Assembly (NCBI GenBank): GCA_030068145.1
Contig: JAPJBO010000005.1
Location: 124,001-188,000, forward strand
Direction of reading: 5' to 3'
Length of the DNA stretch: 64,000 bases
Source of the DNA: Diplonema papillatum
Taxonomy: Eukaryota; Euglenozoa; Diplonemea; Diplonemida; Diplonemidae
Shown here: positions 19,637 through 31,100 of the stretch, piece after piece
How the letters are laid out: every line of letters begins with the position of its first letter
How positions within the stretch are numbered: position 1 is the stretch's first letter
Notes under the pieces: model-generated
Database searches by the model: none
What the model saw: only the letters and a program-made list of their open reading frames with translations
What the model was told of the DNA's origin: nothing
Made by a program: the position numbers and the translations under genes

Positions 19637-19718
19637 ATCTTGTGCCCGCCGTAGTAGTACGGGATAGTAGTGGGGCGACCGGATACTCCTCGGAGAGATG
19701 GTCCCTGCACTCTAACTC

Positions 19719-19800
<82 letters not shown>
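19637..19800 (+). mobile_element. LINE 3' end with long (CT)n tail
   Basis: From GCCCGCCGTAGTAGTACGGG to CCCTGCACTCTAACTCG it is almost identical to the 3' terminus of the LINE at 59279-59350, followed by about 84 bp of (CT)n. This is a severely 5'-truncated, recent copy. The DIRS-like element at 19801-22542 begins directly after the tail, and CT repeats resume at 22541-22560. Confidence 0.8.
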
Positions 19801-19805
<5 letters not shown>

Positions 19806-22542
19806 AAGGTCGCGTTGGCAGAAACGGTGAAGATGATAATTGTCACAGGGTTGGTGAAATGAAAGCGAGAATGTGGGGTAAGCCCTGATTATTAGATTCA
19901 CGGTTAAACGAAGCTAGCGCACAAGGTTTGCCTGATCTCGCACCTACTTTCCGATACCAAATAGATGCTCTATTCAAACTCGGAAAAGGTCGCGTTGGCA
20001 GAAACGGTGAAGATGATAATTGTCACAGGGTTGGTGAAATGAAAGCGAGAATGTGGAATAGAATCCCTGGACGTGAAACTAAAGGAGCTGACATCCGGCT
20101 GCCTCCGGGTAGCTCAAAACAGATAAACAGCGCCCTCGGGCGTGCTCACAAAACAATGGTGCTGCGCGGAGCGCTAACACTGAGATGGACGACAGGGTGG
20201 CTGGACGCACTTCCCGTAATCCTCTAGCAACGTCCTCAGACGTGAGAAAATAGAAATAGGCCGACATCACGCAATGCAGAAAGGGACGCGAGGAGGCGGA
20301 ATGCCTTGCCTGTATGGGTCTCGTGTCCATACGTCCGCTAATTGCTCAGCGGTCGGAACCCACACAGTCTCGAGAACACATTGGTGTTCTTCCAACACGT
20401 CGCGGACCTGGCAGAGGATGAAGTTCCCGAGTTGGGTCTTCGACTTCCAATTCCTCAGACAGTTCACGGCGGGCAAGTTGTCGACAAAGATTCTTATTGT
20501 CGATAGCGGAGAGCGCGAAGCCGCGTACGCAATAGCAAACTTTGCCGCCGTTAATTCGGCAAAGAAGATATGCTGCGGGATATCTCTCCACGGTCCCCAC
20601 ATTGCCATGGAATCCACTAGCCAGGCCCATCCCTGCATGCTGGCGTCGGACCATGCCTCGACGAGGGTATCCCGCTGCTGCATGTCGAACGTGACCCACC
20701 GGTTCCCCGACAGACGCCGCCTCACCCCAGCAAGGAAAGGAAGGACGTCGTCGCTCACTCGAACCAGCGACTCCCAGCCCAGGGTGCCTGTTAGGACCTG
20801 ATGCGCCAGTGTCCCCATCCACGCAAGCACCGGGCTCACTCTGCAAAGCGGCGTGCCCCACACCGTCCACGCCCAGATGGCGGTCCCGACGACCTTCCAG
20901 ATCCCGCGCACGGTCATCTGTGCCGACTCAGCTGAGCAAAACAGCAGGTGCGCTTTTCTCGCCCACTCCTGTTTCAGCCTGTACGTCTTCGCCGCGAGGT
21001 CGAATTCTACCCCGAGGACGACTGGTTTCGAGCTGGGCTCGAGGACGGACTTCTCGTCGTTGACTGTCATGCGCACCTTGCGGGCACGCCGCAAAACTCG
21101 GTCGCGCACGGCGCGAAGCGCATCCGGACAGTCTTCAACGAGGGCCCAGTCGTCGTACCAGACTATCTTATCGTCCCCGGCAGGCTCCGTGATGACAAGC
21201 GCCGAGTCCTGCGCAATCACGGGCGAGAAAGACCAGCCCATCGTCAGCCGGCGCCACCTATACAGAGCCACGCCCCCGTCGAGCTTCCTTGTGCGGAGCC
21301 CGAAGAAAGCTGACGTCGACCGTCCTACTGGGAACTGGAAGAAGTAGGACTTCAGGTCAACGACGACTGCGTACGACTTCGACATCATCTTGGCGATGAC
21401 CTCGTCGACACGCAAGAGGCTGAACTTCGGCGGGGGCTCCATCAGCTCGTTCAGCGGGCGGCCGTCAACGATGGCCCGCGAGTGCTGTTCGCCCTTTTCA
21501 ACAGCAAAAGCCGGAAGGACGCACTTCAGCGGCTCCGAACGGGGGACGCGCTCCACAAACCCAACGCTTTCCAGCGTCTGCGCATGGCGGGCAAACGCGT
21601 CGCTCTTCCGACCCGGCACGAGAGGAGTGCCCAACAACTTCCGTCGGAAGGAGTGCCCGTCCGTTAGGAGGTCAAGCAAGCCGTGCAAGCGGGCCCCGGG
21701 GCCGGCGAGGCTCCGGAGCTTGCGGAGATCGATCGGCGGCACTGCCGTGACGTCTAGCGGCCTCGCAGATCTCGGGGCACCGATGCCCGGAATGAGACCT
21801 CTCGTTTCTGGTGGGAGGTACCCGAGAGGAACTGCGGTAGGAGGGTCGTAGAAATGGGGGTGGAGCCGGAGGAAAAGCCTCCTCCCCCTGAGCAACCTGG
21901 ACCTTCGCGACTTCAACCCCCTGACCTGCCGAGGCGAGAAGCCGGCGTCGGGCAAGGGTTGTTTCTGTCGTGTCGGGAAACGGCTGTCGCAAAGGGTAGG
22001 ATGAGCTAATTCCGAGTGCCCGGGTGCATTCGTGGAAGCGCTTCCCGGGTCTTCGCGTTGTGCGGCGTTGCCAGCCGGAGGCGGGAGTAGAGCCTCCGTC
22101 GTACTCCCGCCAGGTCCTTCAAGTCTGCAGTCGGCCAGGGGGGACCAGTCCCCAGACGACCGTTCCATGCCGGTCTTCAGCTCCGACCGGCTTTCTCCCC
22201 CTTTCCCGCCGGCGAACGGGGGGCCGCCGACTCCCCGGGCTCGCAAGGGTTCCATACCCGCCACTCCCGGGTGGCCTTGTCGGCAGCTTCCTCAGCCGCC
22301 GCCCAGTCAGGATCCATCAGCCGACGGCTGGTCCGTGCGGCCCGGCGGCGCGTGCTACCCGTGTGTACCGGCATTTTTCCCGGAGGGTAGTGTATGATTA
22401 GGAGGAGAATGGAAATAAAAATGAAAGCGAGAATGTGGGGTAAGCCCTGATTATTAGATTCACGGTTAAACGAAGCTAGCGCACAAGGTTTGCCTGATCT
22501 CGCACCTACTTTCCGATACCAAATAGATGCTCTATTCAAACT
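19801..22542 (-). mobile_element. DIRS-like element with split direct repeats
   Basis: On the minus strand the order is A1 (22542-22439), an internal region with an RT-RNase H frame, then B1 (20056-19981), A2 (19980-19877) and B2 (19876-19801). A units are 104 bp and B units 76 bp; copies look identical by eye. This A1-internal-B1-A2-B2 layout is the hallmark of PAT/Ngaro-type members of the DIRS group. The element is compact at 2.7 kb. No gag or tyrosine-recombinase frame is seen, so it looks incomplete or non-autonomous. Identical repeats suggest a young insertion. It lies inside a (CT)n tract left by a LINE. Confidence 0.75.
20267..22255 (-). CDS. Reverse transcriptase-RNase H of the DIRS-like element
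   Basis: One open frame of about 662 codons from the ATG at 22255. The N-terminal third is Pro/Arg-rich and unassigned. The middle is a reverse transcriptase of the LTR/DIRS type, with a DGRPLN-like fingers segment, a VVDLKSYFFQF palm strand and the aspartate-pair box. The C-terminal part is RNase H-like, with an SDAS strand, an FVDN strand and a closing VPTAEQLADVWTR. The frame appears whole. It would copy element RNA into DNA. It fills nearly all of the space between the repeats, so no other protein is encoded there. Confidence 0.8.
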   Translation of the reverse strand: MEPLRARGVGGPPFAGGKGGESRSELKTGMERSSGDWSPLADCRLEGPGGSTTEALLPPPAGNAAQREDPGSASTNAPGHSELAHPTLCDSRFPTRQKQPLPDAGFSPRQVRGLKSRRSRLLRGRRLFLRLHPHFYDPPTAVPLGYLPPETRGLIPGIGAPRSARPLDVTAVPPIDLRKLRSLAGPGARLHGLLDLLTDGHSFRRKLLGTPLVPGRKSDAFARHAQTLESVGFVERVPRSEPLKCVLPAFAVEKGEQHSRAIVDGRPLNELMEPPPKFSLLRVDEVIAKMMSKSYAVVVDLKSYFFQFPVGRSTSAFFGLRTRKLDGGVALYRWRRLTMGWSFSPVIAQDSALVITEPAGDDKIVWYDDWALVEDCPDALRAVRDRVLRRARKVRMTVNDEKSVLEPSSKPVVLGVEFDLAAKTYRLKQEWARKAHLLFCSAESAQMTVRGIWKVVGTAIWAWTVWGTPLCRVSPVLAWMGTLAHQVLTGTLGWESLVRVSDDVLPFLAGVRRRLSGNRWVTFDMQQRDTLVEAWSDASMQGWAWLVDSMAMWGPWRDIPQHIFFAELTAAKFAIAYAASRSPLSTIRIFVDNLPAVNCLRNWKSKTQLGNFILCQVRDVLEEHQCVLETVWVPTAEQLADVWTRDPYRQGIPPPRVPFCIA

Positions 22543-23935
22543 CTCTCTCTCTCTCTCTCTAGTATTTTGTCCGTGGCCATTAACCCCATGACCCTTACTA
22601 TCTCTGGGTGAGCCACGGAAGAAGAATCTTCACTCTGAGTCTGAAAGATGTAGGAAATACTTGAGGAGGCTGCCAGCTGCAAAAGATCAAAGGAGGTAAA
22701 TGTGCTGTAGCCCACACGAAACACAGGTGAATCTGTGTTCAGTGGCGGGCGTAAGCGTTCAACAAAAGACCCACTTTGTAGTTGTATTATTTTCTCCCCC
22801 TCTAGCCTCCTTTGAAGTAAGCAAAATGCAGCCCCTCGAGTATTTTTTGAACAACCACTCTGTTCTCGTAGGAAAGGAGCCCGCCAGTCGTAATTCACTG
22901 ACGCTCAAAATCTCTCGCGACCGAAATTGACAGTCGGGATTGCCGGGTGCGGGTTCCAATGAGCGCAATAGGAAAAAAAGCAGAGCAAGACCTGCCCCCT
23001 GCACCCTGTTCGGCTGCTTCGGCCGTTCAACGACTACTATTACTACTGCTGCTACCACTCGCATGGTGCAGTAGTATCGAAAGGAAACATATCAGGAACA
23101 AACGGTTGCACATTCACAATAAGCCGAAGCCAACGAACCGAAAGTGCTGACATAGGAAAGTGAACAAGTACCTGTCACAAAGGAGCAACATGTGCGTGTG
23201 GCCCATGAGAAACACAGGTACTGTCTGGGTTTAGTGTCGGGGTGTCAGCGTTCAGCACAACCTGCCAGTCACTTTCCTTTTGCAGCATTGGCGGTGTGCT
23301 GTGATTAAGAGAGGTATTGCTGATGCGTCTCTTGCAGTTACCGCGTTTGGGGGAGGCTTGGCTTCGGCGGAAAGGTTCTGGCAGGTCTGCAGGAGGGGTT
23401 TTCCGTTTCCAAGAACGGGCTATTTTTTCTCGGCATAGAGAGAGAGCACGACAACTCTATGGCACCACAAAGTCCAGAAAACCAAAGATTGCGTCACCAG
23501 TAAATAATGTTGTTGACAACGAAAAGCAAAAGAATAAACCAAAACTACGCATCTCTTTGCCAAAACATGCAATGTTGGAGGAAATAAGAACGCGTCACAG
23601 GCCATCCGCGGCGTTTCCTTGCGCCCAAGAAACAAACGTCCAGGGCAAAGCGTTCAACGAGGTTGGAGGAAGATGAGAAGATCGACACCGCAAACCGTGG
23701 CGTTTTCACTGAGTCTGCCTTCGATCCTCAACCGTGAACGGAAAACCCCCCCCTTTTGTGCAGGCCTGCGTGCAAACAATAAAAGAAAAGACAACCAAAA
23801 AGGTAAAAGGTTCAGAAAAGAAAACGCAAGCAACAATTGATCTCGTTGAGTGTGAAAGCCTACCTACATTGAGCCGGTCCACCCTCTGCTGATAGACTTG
23901 CGAGACTGTGACCGTGATGATTGAGGTTAGCTAAG
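22543..23935. other. Intergenic with R2 copy and short repeats
   Basis: A short CT run is followed by an R2 copy at 22649-22847 (-). A 110-bp segment at about 23455-23565 recurs at about 42310-42455 (shared GACAACGAAAAGCAAAAGAA). A MITE end TGAGCCGGTCC lies near 23873. No gene is seen. Confidence 0.5.
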
Positions 23936-24310
23936 GTTAGAATGCAGAATATCTGTAGCGATGGCCTGGTGGTAGGTGACTACCTCTTCGATCGTACTGT
24001 GGCGTGCTTCTGGCGTTTGGACTTGCACTCATTCGAATCATCGTCTTCGCGCGGTGATGGCCTGTGATAGCCTATGGTAGTTTGGGTTAGAAAGCAAAGA
24101 ATCTGTGGCGATAGTCTGCATCGCCGACGGCGCGGTTATCTCTTCGCACGTGATGTGTCCTGCTTTCGCCTCGTAGGCTCGTCTTGATCGTCGCGCTCAG
24201 GCGCGCGTTTGGTGCCTTGCTTCTCCTTCGATTGCTCGTCCAGGTGCATCGGTTGCGCGTCGATAATAGTGTGGGTTAGAATGCAGAATACCTGTAGCGA
24301 TGGCCAGTCA
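23936..24310 (+). repeat. Dispersed repeat R7, three partial copies
   Basis: Copies start near 23936, 24084 and 24270 with GGTTAGAATGCAGAATAYCTG-like text. The middle copy (24084-24210) matches, in reverse, the 125-bp insertion at 29363-29487. A further diverged piece lies at about 6005-6050. Confidence 0.7.
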
Positions 24311-26640
24311 CCAGCAGTCACAGCAGCAGGAATTCGATGCACTTCCAGGAAATAGGTGGCCGTGGTCCCGACGGCATTTGATACGCCGTACGCGGCTTTT
24401 TCGGACGCGATTTGTGCCCACACGCTTGTATCATGCTCGCCGCCCTTGCAATACGCGCGATGCTGTTCACAGCCGTTCGGCACGTTTTGACCAGCGACAA
24501 TAAGACAAAGTCGCCACAAAGACGACGTATATCGTCATTCACACAAAAAGCAAAGCGACCAAGTAAGGTGTACACGAAAGAAGCCATGCATGCCCCCCCA
24601 AACCCACCCGTAATAGCTTTAAAAGAACCCATTCGACGAAAGTCACCCGGAGACTCTAAAATCCCGGATTCTCAAGCGAACTATAACTCTAAAAACGGAA
24701 AAGAGATTGATCTGTCACGAACAGTCAACAATCTGCGCACTTTCACAAGTTTAAGTGGTCGCTATTCGTTTGACGAAAGCCAAAAAAACATACGAACACG
24801 AAGTGTCGGGATTTCCAGTACCAGGAAGACTGACCGTTGCCTACTACGCTGGAGAACCCATGTGCAAAGCGGCAGATAACGCGTTACTCGTAGCATACGC
24901 GTGAGAGTGAGGCCACATCTTCCAGACCCATCCGTGGCTAGAATCTCTAAAGCAACAGCAGCACTAGTGTCCACTCTGTCTGCTTTTGTATTACGGATGT
25001 GGATCACAACTTTTCCAACCTTTGGCTAGCCAAAGTGCACAGTGAAGGTACGTACTTGCAAACGTGTCAGATGACGAGGAAAGCAAGAACGACGGGATGC
25101 AACCTTGCTGAACACTTTCTTGTTCCCATTAGCTCTTCAGTGGATACGATTCCCAACCCGCGTCACATGTTTCCCGGAGACGTCAAAGCATTGACTCCTT
25201 CCAGAAACACATTCAAAACGAAGAAGTACGGGGAAAAAGATGAGAGAGAGAAAAAAGCCCCGCCGTCGCTCACAAATCCGCTGCTTTGCATTGACCTGAA
25301 ACTGCTGAGAAAGAGACTTCGATCTAAACGACCGGCCCTCTAAAACCCTGTTGTGTGTCCTCAAGCACATATTTGAAAAAAAGAAAGAAAACCAGGGGTA
25401 GCAATTAACGAGTTTCCCCCAATCACGACTCTAGACGCTGCAGTAGGAATCAGCGCGGGGTGGTACCCTAGCCGGTACCTGGATCACGGTGGGTTTGGGG
25501 GGAAATTATGCAGAGGAAATGAGTTGCCACGCCGTTCTCACGCCCCCTCCACGTCCTCTACTAGAACAGTCATCACGGGTTCTTCTGCCCTTAGTCGGTT
25601 TCCTGAAAACACGTCCACCTGGCAGATCTTCTCAGACTTGTGGTCATAAACTGGAAAGCGCAGCTGTAATCACAGGGTCGTCTGTCACCTCTCCCTTATT
25701 GCCCGCAGACAACGTGCCCACATGAGTTTGCGGCCATCTCGACCGCAGGACCCTACGGGCTTGCGGCAAAGAAAGTGACCGCAGGAGCAACGACCTTCAG
25801 TGGAAAAAAATGAACCTGCAATCATGAGTAACAGACGGTCAGTCACAACGCGCACGCTCGCGGTCTTTTTTCTTTTTAGCCACATGCAAGGAAACTGAAC
25901 CGCCCAAGTAGGACCTTCTGATCATGATCATTTGCCAAATTTTCCACCTGAAACCACGTCCAGGATTTGGGCTCAGGGTAGTGCGGTCAACGAAAACTCT
26001 AGCTTCCCTTTCTACTTTCTCCTACTCTCGCGGTGTACGGTTTTTGTTCATTCTTGTTAATTTCTTGACCGTGAGAACTTTTCTCAGGTTCGCCGCTCGA
26101 AAATATTCCGCCGTCATCGGCACTTTTTTCCGTTGTGGCCTTCGTGCACCAGTTGCTCCAGGCATACCCCTTTGCAAGGCGTACAACTTCTTGGCTGTAC
26201 TCTTGAGAAGTTTAGTTTTCAAAACTTTGGGGCCATCGTCCTGTATGATCACCAGGTATTGACAATGAGAACTTGGTTCTGTCCACACACACACACGTTT
26301 GATAAGAAAGAGAGATGACGTCGGCGGTACAGCTGTCCCTTCTCGTTAGATCGAAGCCAGAAGACCTTGACCACATGCATACCAGCATCCTCTCCTCTCC
26401 CCCGTTCATGCCTCTGTTTTGCACGAAAAGAACATTCGCCAGCGCAATGGTACACCTTCCTCCCGTACTACTTATTTTTGTTCGGATAAAAGACCGTTCC
26501 GGCCGTTCCCACCTCGTTTCTTTGACTTCTCTTGACTTTTCATTTCCTTTTCACGCACACGTGCAATGCCGTACTTCACGAATCGTCTTGTTCCGGAAGG
26601 CGATGAAGTTCTCTCTGATGCAAGCGAGAGAGAGAGAGAG
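24311..26640. other. Intergenic, no gene supported
   Basis: Several open frames of 60-155 codons exist on both strands, but none has recognisable domains or splice context. The stretch holds an R6 repeat at 25873-25997, with relatives at 31053-31168 (+) and 43451-43584 (-). A (GA)n run lies at 26625-26641. Confidence 0.4.
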
Positions 26641-26960
26641 CGTAACCTAAGGCAAGCTGCGGGAACAGAAACCTCGCGTAGAGCCTAAGGGTGAAACTTT
26701 GCTCGAAACACGATCTTCACTACCGATCCTCGGTGTGAAAAGCATGTCCTAATAATCCTTTGGTCTCGCTTCCTGTTCAAGGGATGATGCCGGAGGTGAC
26801 AGAAACAGCCTAAAATAATTACCACAGGGACAATTGGCTTGCGGCAGCCAAGCGTTCACAGCGGCGTTGTTTTTTGATCCTTCGATGTCGGCACTTCCCA
26901 ACCTAGACAAGCAGAATTGTCTCGCAGCATGCAACGCTTGCGTTGGAGATAGCACAGTGC
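26641..26960 (+). pseudogene. 28S (LSU) rRNA fragment, peptidyl-transferase region
   Basis: Contains TTACCACAGGGACAATTGGC, GCCAAGCGTTCACAGCG and TTTTTGATCCTTCGATGTCG in 28S order, plus an upstream GGAACAGAAACCTCG stretch and GTGAAAAGCATG. The wording is eukaryotic rather than bacterial. It is diverged at several normally invariant sites, so it is probably a pseudogene. In rRNA order it lies just upstream of the pieces found at 6439-6800 and 6085-6205. Confidence 0.8.
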
Positions 26961-28190
26961 CACAGCCCCGTCCGCTTTGCTTCGCGGTTGACTGTCTCAA
27001 CAAGGCTTGCGTTCAGCACCAACAAAGCGCGAAGCACGCCATGTTGTTTCGGAAAAACTGGTAGCCACTTGCCCGTAGACACTGAGGCACCGCTCAACAC
27101 GTAAAGTTTGACTCCGTGTAGCAGGCTTCCCCTTTGTGCTCGCAAAAGGGTGGGATGTCACTGCTCGCCTGTTACACCAGTCCTGTGACCCGGATCCAGT
27201 TGCCGCCCCAGTTTCTTGATGCTCTAGACAGAGATTATCTGATGAAGATGAAGGCCATTTTATCTTCGAAAAAAAAGATATTTCAAGAAATTGCGCGCGA
27301 AGGTAGCACAGGGTGAGCGTGTTCTTGGATGCATCAGTCTTCTGTGTATCGGCCCACGAGAGATGGATTCTGCGGATGTTCTTTCAGATGGAGAACAGAC
27401 GGTATAAACCACTGTTTGTATGCCATTCCGTCGAAATGTCAACCGCTTTGCATCTCCTTATGCTCTCGGCGCGCCAACACATACCGTACAAAACCTTCAA
27501 GTTTTTTTTTGGATAATCCCTGGTTCTAGACAAAAAGAAGAAACCCCCCGGACAACCTCAATTCAACTCTCAATGCCCTCCCCCTCCCCGCTTGTGTTTT
27601 TCCTCCCTCTCTCTGCACTTGTATGTGCGTGGGGGAGGTCTTTTCTTTCTCGTTCTGCGTTTTTGCTCCAGTGCCTTTGCACGTTTGCCTTGCCCCTTGC
27701 TCGAACAACATTGTCGTCGAATACCTAGAGTTTGGCGTATTTGCTTGCCGTTCAAGTACCGCAAACTCTTGGCACCGAAGAGGCTGGTGCATCATGTCGA
27801 CTGACAGTCAGTGAGTATGGTGGCGTACGACAACGAAAGAGGGTGGAGGGCTGCGTTAAACAACGCACTGTGGTACTAGGACACCAATACGGGAGCGACA
27901 GAAAACAGAGATGCTTTATGACGAAGGTGCACTTTTACGGAAGATGCCGATATGGGGTACCTGCGTTTTTATACGTGTAGAAGTGACAGAAACCAGAGAT
28001 CTCTTATGATGAAGGTGCACTTTTACAAGGTATAGCCGGCCGCTGTCTGAGAAGGCTCGCACATAGAGCCCTTCGGTGACCGCCAGTAGGGCGATCTTTC
28101 AGCCCTTCTTGCGAGGAGCATACGCGGGAACGAACGCGGCGGATCCAGGCATTACCGGGGCAGGTGGGAAAAGCAGCCAATCCGCGCGAG
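26961..28190. other. Upstream region of kinase B
   Basis: The first 180 bp are a diverged relative of the inverted-repeat arms at 15.4-16.1 kb. Two related 45-bp segments start at 27897 and 27984. No core promoter could be assigned and no gene is seen. Confidence 0.45.
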
Positions 28191-31100
28191 ATGGCGTCCT
28201 TGGACCCGGCGGACATCGACAAGGCACTCAATGCGAAGAACACGTCCGGCAACCCCCACGCGCGACAGATCCAGGACATCGAGGATGAGTACGAGTTGCA
28301 TCCACTGCCAGAAGATGGGTTCCCGGGCACGCTCGGTAAAGGCAGTTACGGCACCGTCCGAAGGTATGCGGGTGAGATATTCGGGAAGCAAAGCACCCTG
28401 CGTACCGTCAATTACGGCACACATACACATGCAATAAGCAGACACTTCACTTGCCACGGAGCTTGGGATTTCTTCAGAGTGCTCTTAGGATAGCGGTAGT
28501 AGCAGTCTTTCGTGATGCTTGTCGTCTCACCTTGTACCCACGCCGCCGGATGCATGCCTACAACACGACGACAAGACACCCGACCTGACATACTACTACG
28601 ACGAACTCTATGGTCAAGCATGTCCGTGTCACGTAAACTGTTGTCAATCTCTCGTAGGGACCCATGTGAGATGTGCACGACCACCTTTCATGAAGTCTCA
28701 CGTGTCACGTAGCGTGTATCATCACGTGCAGTTTCTGTACCAAGTGCGTCGTGCGGTGTTTTTAGCCGGCAAAACTCTTGTTGCTTTTCCTTTGTCAGAA
28801 ATGGGAGAAGAGAGGACCGGAGGCCCGCATTCGTCGTTCACTTCACGCAGGTTCACGCGCCGTGACGACCTTCCGCACCTGAAGCACATCCCATCGGGGC
28901 CGCTGGCCATCAAGGAGATTAAGAAGGATCGCTTGACGTCGCAAAAGTCGCTGAAGCATATCATGGTCGAGATCGCGGTTCTACGGAAGCTGAAGCACCA
29001 GAACGTCATCGCCCTCTACGACGTCGTGCACACCACCGACAAGATCTTCATGGTCATGGAAATCTGCAGCGGCGGCGAGCTCTACCACTTCATTTCCAGG
29101 AACCGAATGCTGCCCCCGGCAACGGCGGCGATCATTCTCAAGCAGCTCATGCAGGTAACCCTCTTCCATAACGAAACTCGGTGAAGCCGCGGGGTGGTTC
29201 GACCTTATTGAGCCGGTCCGTCCCTATCTCTTGAAACTGCATCGAAGTGCCTGCCGCTGTTTATCACAGTGAATCACAGTCCACCACGGTCTATCAGGTC
29301 CATCCCTAGTCCCTAGAGCTGCATCGAATTGCCCGGTGCTGTATTCTTCGGTCTATCACGGTAGTCACCTGAGCGCGACGATCAAGACGAGCTTAAGAGG
29401 CGAAAGCAAGACTATTCACGCGCGAAGAGATAACCGCGCCGTCGGCGATGCAGATTATCGCCACAGATTCTTTGCATTCAACCCAAACTATCACGGTCTA
29501 TCAAGAGGGGATGGACCGGCTCACTTATCTTGATGGCTGGCCGCAAGCTGGTTCGTCTTTGTTTGTGTCTGCCCGGTTGATCGGTGTCTTACTTGGTTAC
29601 CGTTTACCGCAACACTTGGCGTGTAGGTGCTAGAAACACTCAATCCACACAGGCACTCAGCTACATCCACCAGCAACACATTGTCCACCGGGACATCAAG
29701 CCCGAAAACGTGCTCATCGACACGACGGACTACCACATCAAGGTCATCGACTTCGGTCTGGCGAAGTACTGCGGGCCGACTGGGCACCCCGACTTCCCGC
29801 AGTCGCCAGCGCCCGCGAATCAAGGCGCCCCCGGGTGCGTGACACCTGGCGGAGTGCCGCCGAGTCCGCTGATCGCAAGCACGCCTTGCGGAACTGACCT
29901 GTACCTCTCCCTGGAGTCAATCTGCGGCATCCTCCAAGGCTCGGGCGTGCGGAAGGCTTGGATGTCGAGCAGGAGCAAGCTGCCGAAGGTCGACATTTAC
30001 GCGGCAGTATGCGTTTTCATCTACTTGTACACAGAGCATCGTTAGGTTCTAAACATTAGTAGCTGGCAGCGTGTACCGTGTGAAAGGTTGCTGAGGCATG
30101 TGACTTCTGCTAGGGCGCAACAAGCGAAAGTACTGCCACTTCTCTTTTTCATTTGACATTCGCACTCCCCCCTGCGTGTTTTGAAATACGCGTGCCGCAG
30201 TTTCTCCGATTCAGCGTGACGTGCAGCGAGGTTCCTGACGCGAAGAGTCAAAAGAAGTTTCCCGGCCTGAGTTCCCTACTGAGCAGGACGCAACCTGAGT
30301 GGGTACCACAACGGGATTTAAAACACACGCTCACACTCACACACACAGGGTGTTATCGCCTATGCCATGCTTACAGGCAAGCTGCCTTACAGATCGGCAT
30401 ACAAGCAAAAAGCAGCCGGAGTACGACAGCAACGACTGGCAGACATGAAGGACATGATGAACAACGGACTGCAGTTCCCTCTCTCGGCCCAGAGCTTGCC
30501 TCACGAGGCTCTCGACGTATGCTTTTTTCTGTCGTTGGCAGCTCATAATCGAGGACGCCGCCGATTGCAAAGTTACAACGTCGAACTGCTTGAGGACTTG
30601 AATAGGGAGTATATTGGGTGGAGCAGTGTTCGCATACTTGTCATATGGCAAGAAACATGCGGTAAATTATCTCTAGTTCGCATCAATTGGCTGAGAGAAG
30701 TGTCATCACTGATGACATGATCCAGAGACAGTCCTTTGTCGCGAGCGCCGTCTACCCAAAAACACAACAGTGTGTGCGAGAATTGATGCAGAACGACCCT
30801 GTCACCCGCCCGACCGCCGAGACGTGTCTTCAACACGTGTGGCTTCAGAACGTCCAGACGCCGAACCGTGTCCCAGCTGCTCTCAAGGGAATTGTCTCCT
30901 CCACACTCGTAACGGTATGCTCGCGTCGATTCTTTTGTCGGAGCTACGGGGAGGGGGGGGGTCTTGGGTTCCTGCCTCTCGTGCATATTTGAGTCTCCTC
31001 CGAAGAAAATGAGGAACCAAGACCCTCTGTTTTCACGGCGGTGTTGGCGTCCTTTTTACTTTTAGCCACGAGCAGTGTGTGAGGAAACTGATACGCCCAA

